A stretch of 38,249 bases of DNA from Thermodesulfovibrionales bacterium. GTDB lineage: Bacteria; Nitrospirota; Thermodesulfovibrionia; Thermodesulfovibrionales; SM23-35. The stretch covers positions 1 to 38,249 of the forward strand of contig JASEEX010000018.1 in NCBI GenBank assembly GCA_030019415.1. The letters run 5' to 3'. The stretch's first letter is position 1, and every line of letters begins with the position of its first letter. The position numbers and the translations under genes were made by a program. Below, piece by piece: positions 33,555 through 38,249 of the stretch. Under the pieces are notes generated by a model. It was not told where the DNA came from. It searched no databases and saw only the letters and a list, made by a program, of their open reading frames with translations.

Positions 33555-35117
33555 CTATTCCCACTCTATCGTGCTTGGTGGTTTTGAGCTTATATCATAG
33601 ACCACCCTGTTAACCCCTTTCACCTCGTTTATTATCCTGTTTGATATCTTTTCCAGAACATCATATGGTATCCTTGCCCAGTCAGCAGTCATGCCATCCA
33701 GGCTCTTTACTGCTCTGACAGCTATGACATTCTCGTATGTCCTCTCATCACCCATAACGCCAACGCTTTTAACAGGCAGAAGCACAGCAAAGGTCTGCCA
33801 GAGATTCGTGTAAAGCGCTGCATCCTTTATCTCCTCTAAGACTATAGCATCTGCCTTTCTCAATATATTACACCTTTCACCCGTCACCTCCCCAATAACC
33901 CTTATAGCAAGGCCAGGCCCTGGAAATGGATGACGGTTTATTATCTCATCGGGTATACCGAGTTCTTTTCCTAAAAGCCGAACCTCATCCTTGAATAGTT
34001 CCCTAAGGGGTTCTATGAGTTTTAAATTCATCTTTTTTAGAAGCCCTCCGACATTATGATGGCTTTTTATGGTAGCTGATGGGCCCCTGAAAGATACGCT
34101 CTCTATAACATCAGGGTATAGTGTTCCCTGTGCAAGGAACCTGACCCCTTTAATTTTTTCTGCCTCTTCCTCAAAGACTTTTATGAATTCATTGCCGATA
34201 GTCTTTCTCTTTACCTCGGGATCGGTAATACCTTTCAGTTTATTGAGAAACCTCTCAGAGGCATCAACACAATTTATATTCATATAGAAATGCCTTCTCA
34301 GGGTTTCCTCAACCTTTTTTGCCTCTCCTGCCCTTAAGACCCCATTATCCACAAAGATGCAGGTAAGCTGTTCCCCAATAGCCCTATGCACCATTACTGC
34401 TGTAACAGTAGAATCTACCCCACCGCTTATACCGCATACAACCTTTTTATTTCCAACCTTCTCCTGTATCTCTTTTGTGGCCGTCTCTATAAAAGACTTC
34501 ATAGTCCATGTGGGCTTGCATCTGCATATCTTAAATAAAAAATTTTTAAAAATATCAAATCCCATTGGAGTATGTACAACCTCGGGATGAAACTGTAGGG
34601 CATAAAATCTCCTCCTTTTGTTTGCCATTGCTGCAATAGGTGAATTAGCCGTATGTGCTATTGGTTTAAAGTCAGGTGGACAATACTCAATTCTGTCGCC
34701 GTGGCTCATCCATACAACAGTTTTGAGTTTTGAGTTTTGAGTTTTGAGTTTTTCTCCTATACCTTTCAGCAAATCCGAATCGTCATCAATTATAAGTTCA
34801 GCCCTGCCGTATTCCCTTTTCACTGCCTTTGCAACCTTTCCACCAAAAAGATGTGCCATGAGCTGCATGCCATAACAGATACCTAACGCGGGTATACCGA
34901 GTTCAAATATCTTTATGCTCGGGATTGGCGCATTCGCATCATAAACACTTGAAGGCCCACCTGAAAGAATTATCCCTTTTGGATTGAAATTCTCTATCTT
35001 TTCGATTGAGGCATTAAAAGGAAATATCTCTGAGTAAACCTTACATTCTCTCACCCGCCTCGCAATTAGCTGGGTATACTGAGAGCCAAAATCAAGGACT
35101 AAAATCTTTTCTTGCAT
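33555..35117 (-). CDS. guaA: GMP synthase (glutamine-hydrolysing)
   Basis: GuaA converts XMP to GMP. The 520-residue protein has the class I glutaminase domain with nucleophile Cys81 (GICYGMQL) and QFHPEV. The PP-loop ATP pyrophosphatase domain has [10 protein letters not shown], followed by the dimerisation domain ending IEWE. Residues 121-134 ([13 protein letters not shown]) come from four TTTTGAG heptamers inserted in frame in the glutaminase domain, before WMSHGD. The ATG follows the guaB stop without a gap. Confidence 0.97.
   Translation of the reverse strand: MQEKILVLDFGSQYTQLIARRVRECKVYSEIFPFNASIEKIENFNPKGIILSGGPSSVYDANAPIPSIKIFELGIPALGICYGMQLMAHLFGGKVAKAVKREYGRAELIIDDDSDLLKGIGEKLKTQNSKLKTVVWMSHGDRIEYCPPDFKPIAHTANSPIAAMANKRRRFYALQFHPEVVHTPMGFDIFKNFLFKICRCKPTWTMKSFIETATKEIQEKVGNKKVVCGISGGVDSTVTAVMVHRAIGEQLTCIFVDNGVLRAGEAKKVEETLRRHFYMNINCVDASERFLNKLKGITDPEVKRKTIGNEFIKVFEEEAEKIKGVRFLAQGTLYPDVIESVSFRGPSATIKSHHNVGGLLKKMNLKLIEPLRELFKDEVRLLGKELGIPDEIINRHPFPGPGLAIRVIGEVTGERCNILRKADAIVLEEIKDAALYTNLWQTFAVLLPVKSVGVMGDERTYENVIAVRAVKSLDGMTADWARIPYDVLEKISNRIINEVKGVNRVVYDISSKPPSTIEWE
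34721..34748 (-). repeat. Four perfect CTCAAAA heptamers inside guaA
   Basis: On the plus strand TTTTGAG is repeated four times without change. It is read in frame in guaA as [10 protein letters not shown]. Confidence 0.92.
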
Positions 35118-36596
<1,479 letters not shown>

Positions 36597-36602
36597 TCAA
36601 TA

Positions 36603-36632
36603 ATTTTAACATTTTAGTATCTTCTAAGGCAA
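36603..36632 (-). promoter_or_regulatory. Possible guaB promoter (TTGCCT, 18 bp, TAAAAT)
   Basis: On the minus strand, TTGCCT (36632-36627) and TAAAAT (36608-36603) are 18 bp apart. This leaves a leader of about 20 nt with an AGAGGA ribosome binding site before guaB. Confidence 0.35.
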
Positions 36633-36750
36633 TTAAGCCAGACATTTTTCCCTTGACTATATTATCGTTTTTGATTATATTTTTCTCCGAGTTCTTCTTT
36701 CCCTTAAAAAAGGGAAGGGTTCCTTATTTAGGGAATATTTCTTATGACAA

Positions 36751-36808
36751 TGTGCTTTATAAAGGCACAGAGCTTAGTGGCATATTATTTGATTCCTGAT
36801 TGTCAGGA
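36751..36808. promoter_or_regulatory. Palindromes upstream of the cytochrome gene
   Basis: TGTGCTTTATAAAGGCACA (36751-36769) is a nearly perfect palindrome of the size used by CRP/FNR-family regulators. TCCTGA-TTG-TCAGGA (36794-36808) is a perfect hairpin. A further hairpin, TTCCCTT/AAGGGAA, lies at 36699-36716. These are candidate operator or leader structures only. Confidence 0.3.
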
Positions 36809-36843
36809 TGTTGGGATTATCTTATGAAAGGGGGTGAAGGAGA

Positions 36844-37194
36844 GTGAGATTTACCATTCCTGTATTAATCCTGGTATTAACAATTGCTCTTGTTGGTAGC
36901 GCTATAGCAACTCCTCCTGGGAAAAATGTGGAGTATGAAGGAGGGTGGGCTGGAAAGGTCATATATGACGGGACGATTCATGGTCCTGATAAAGGTATGA
37001 AGTGTCCTGACTGCCATCCAGCACTTTTCCCGATGAAGAAGTCACCAGCCGGGACATATAAGAAGGCTGACATGATTGCCGGCAAGAACTGTGGAGCATG
37101 TCATAATGGCACAAAGTCATTTGCAATATTTACAGGAGATTTTACAACCTGTACAAAATGCCATAAACCAGTAGCTCCAGCACCAGCTCCATAG
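36844..37194 (+). CDS. Periplasmic triheme cytochrome c (c7-type)
   Basis: The 116-residue precursor starts at GTG with an N-terminal signal peptide (MRFTIPVLILVLTIALVGSA, cleaved near AIA). Three CxxCH haem-binding motifs follow: CPDCH, CGACH and CTKCH. The arrangement ADMIAGKNCGACHNGTKSF and the final CTKCHKP match c7-type triheme cytochromes of metal-respiring and sulfate-reducing bacteria. It should be an exported electron carrier. It ends in a proline/alanine tail. A GGGGGTG stretch 8 nt before GTG can serve as ribosome binding site. It stands alone; a terminator follows and is shared with ilvE. Confidence 0.87.
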   Translation: MRFTIPVLILVLTIALVGSAIATPPGKNVEYEGGWAGKVIYDGTIHGPDKGMKCPDCHPALFPMKKSPAGTYKKADMIAGKNCGACHNGTKSFAIFTGDFTTCTKCHKPVAPAPAP

Positions 37195-37213
37195 ACAAGC
37201 CGGTATACAAGAG

Positions 37214-37239
37214 GGGCGTGGTATTACCACGCCCTTTTT
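37214..37239. terminator. Rho-independent terminator between the cytochrome gene and ilvE
   Basis: GGGCGTGG, loop TATTA, CCACGCCC, then TTTTT. The stem is perfect. The T-run favours termination of the cytochrome transcript; the hairpin overlaps the ilvE stop codon at its 3' side. Confidence 0.9.
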
Positions 37240-38152
37240 AAATCCTTGTAAGCCAGGATTCGTATTTCTTATTCTTTCCTCTGACAATGTCAAAAAAGAG
37301 TGACTGAAGCCTTTTCGTTATTTTACCAGGCTTGCCATTGCCGATCCTTCTCCCATCAGCCTCTCTAACAGGTGTAACCTCAGCAGCTGTACCCGTGAAG
37401 AAGGCCTCATCAGCGATATAAAGTTCGTCCCTTGTGAACCTTTCCTCTGTAACCTGGATACCCTCGTTATGCGCCATTTCAATAATGCTGTTCCTTGTTA
37501 TGCCTTCAAGTATTGAGGTAAGAGGAGTTGTCTTTAACATCCCTTTTCTTACTATAAAGATATTCTCACCACTTCCTTCGGCTACATACCCTTCTGTATC
37601 AAGCAAGAGGGCCTCATCATATCCATATGCTATCGCCTCCTTTTTTGCGAGCTGTGAATTTACATAATATCCACAGACCTTAGCCCTCGACATGCTTGCA
37701 TTTACATGGTTTCTTATGAAAGATGAGGTCTTGATCCTTATGCCCTCCTTAAGCCCTTTGTCTCCAAGATAGGCCCCCCATGGCCAAACGGCGATAGCGA
37801 CTTTAATAGGATTATCTTTTGGATAGAGGCCTATGCTACCGTAGCCGATATAAACAAGTGGCCTGATGTAACATTCCTTAACCTCATTCATCCTTACTGT
37901 TTTGATTATTGCACCTTTGATCTCTTCTTTTGAATAAGGTATATCTAGCAGAAATATATGGGCTGAATTGAAGAGCCTTTCTATATGCTCGTCGAGCTGG
38001 AATATTGCAGGGCCTTTATCAGTTTCGTAGCATCTTATTCCTTCAAAAACTCCGAGTCCGTACTGGAGGGTGTGAGTAAGGATATGCACTGTGGCCTTGT
38101 CCCAGTCCACAAACTTACCGTCCATCCATATCTTCTCTGTCTTAGCTATCAT
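37238..38152 (-). CDS. ilvE: Branched-chain amino acid aminotransferase
   Basis: IlvE interconverts branched-chain 2-oxo acids and Leu/Ile/Val using PLP. The 304-residue class IV aminotransferase has the PLP Lys158 in [12 protein letters not shown], and EGSGENIF with EGITR as the class signature. The N-terminal [13 protein letters not shown] is typical. It stands alone on the minus strand. There is no Shine-Dalgarno site, and a TATAAT lies 8 nt before the ATG, so the mRNA may be leaderless. Confidence 0.95.
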   Translation of the reverse strand: MIAKTEKIWMDGKFVDWDKATVHILTHTLQYGLGVFEGIRCYETDKGPAIFQLDEHIERLFNSAHIFLLDIPYSKEEIKGAIIKTVRMNEVKECYIRPLVYIGYGSIGLYPKDNPIKVAIAVWPWGAYLGDKGLKEGIRIKTSSFIRNHVNASMSRAKVCGYYVNSQLAKKEAIAYGYDEALLLDTEGYVAEGSGENIFIVRKGMLKTTPLTSILEGITRNSIIEMAHNEGIQVTEERFTRDELYIADEAFFTGTAAEVTPVREADGRRIGNGKPGKITKRLQSLFFDIVRGKNKKYESWLTRI

Positions 38153-38160
38153 GGGTGATT

Positions 38161-38190
38161 ATTATACCAATACAGCACACACATTGCCAG
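38161..38190 (-). promoter_or_regulatory. Probable ilvE promoter (CTGGCA, 18 bp, TATAAT)
   Basis: On the minus strand, TATAAT (38166-38161) lies 18 bp after CTGGCA (38190-38185). The -10 box ends 8 nt before the ilvE ATG, so +1 should fall within a few bases of the start codon. Confidence 0.5.
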
Positions 38191-38249
38191 TTACCGAATT
38201 GCCTCATCAAAAATCTATATAAAACTGAATCGTTGCCTCATTTAAAAAT

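Overview
The window looks like a chromosomal segment from an AT-leaning, Gram-negative-type anaerobe. Compact same-strand operons, a c7-type triheme cytochrome, pyruvoyl-dependent arginine decarboxylase with two aminopropyltransferases, and a CRISPR repeat ending in ATTGCGAC would fit a Nitrospirota (Thermodesulfovibrio-like) or deltaproteobacterial lineage. That assignment is inference; there is no rRNA to confirm it.

Layout. (1) 1-3750 is accessory DNA: a nucleotidyltransferase remnant coupled to a Csx3-like gene, a four-helix-bundle (4HB) gene bracketed by inverted 7-bp repeat arrays, then cas2-cas1, a second decayed cas1'-cas2' pair, and a six-repeat CRISPR array. No interference genes lie in the window. 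(2) 3789-6693 holds dcd, pyrF and trpE, read rightward. (3) secA and a small LRV-repeat gene read leftward; pheT reads rightward. (4) 12240-24070 is a defence island. It holds a complete type I restriction-modification set (hsdM, hsdS, hsdR) interleaved with a Fic gene, a long Argonaute split by a frameshift and lacking catalytic PIWI residues, a second 4HB gene in heptad arrays, two small metalloprotease genes, and a truncated HAD gene at its right edge. (5) 24021-36578 is housekeeping on the minus strand: rpsP-khpA-trmD-rplS-rnhB (no rimM between), a polyamine operon (pdaD-speE2-speB-speE1), and guaB-guaA-ispA-dxs-tlyA. (6) A secreted triheme cytochrome c and ilvE converge on a shared terminator.

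The strongest pattern that gene calls do not explain is a set of short arrays of 7-bp units. Several unrelated heptamers occur (CAATGAG, GTAGACA, AAATCCA, CTCGTCA, CAAGTTG, CTCAAAA, CAGGAGT types). Some bracket both 4HB genes, reaching into the start or stop codons of neighbouring genes. Others sit in frame inside conserved genes (trpE, hsdS, hsdR, tlyA, dxs, guaA). G/C-rich palindromic repeats are likewise inserted in frame in trpE and ispA. The pairing of a 4HB gene with inverted heptad arrays, seen twice with two different heptamers, is the best candidate for an undescribed mobile or repeat-spreading system.

Three genes (secA, pheT, ilvE) have good -10 boxes only 5-10 nt before the start codon and no Shine-Dalgarno site, suggesting leaderless mRNAs. 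No tRNA, rRNA or transposase gene was recognised.
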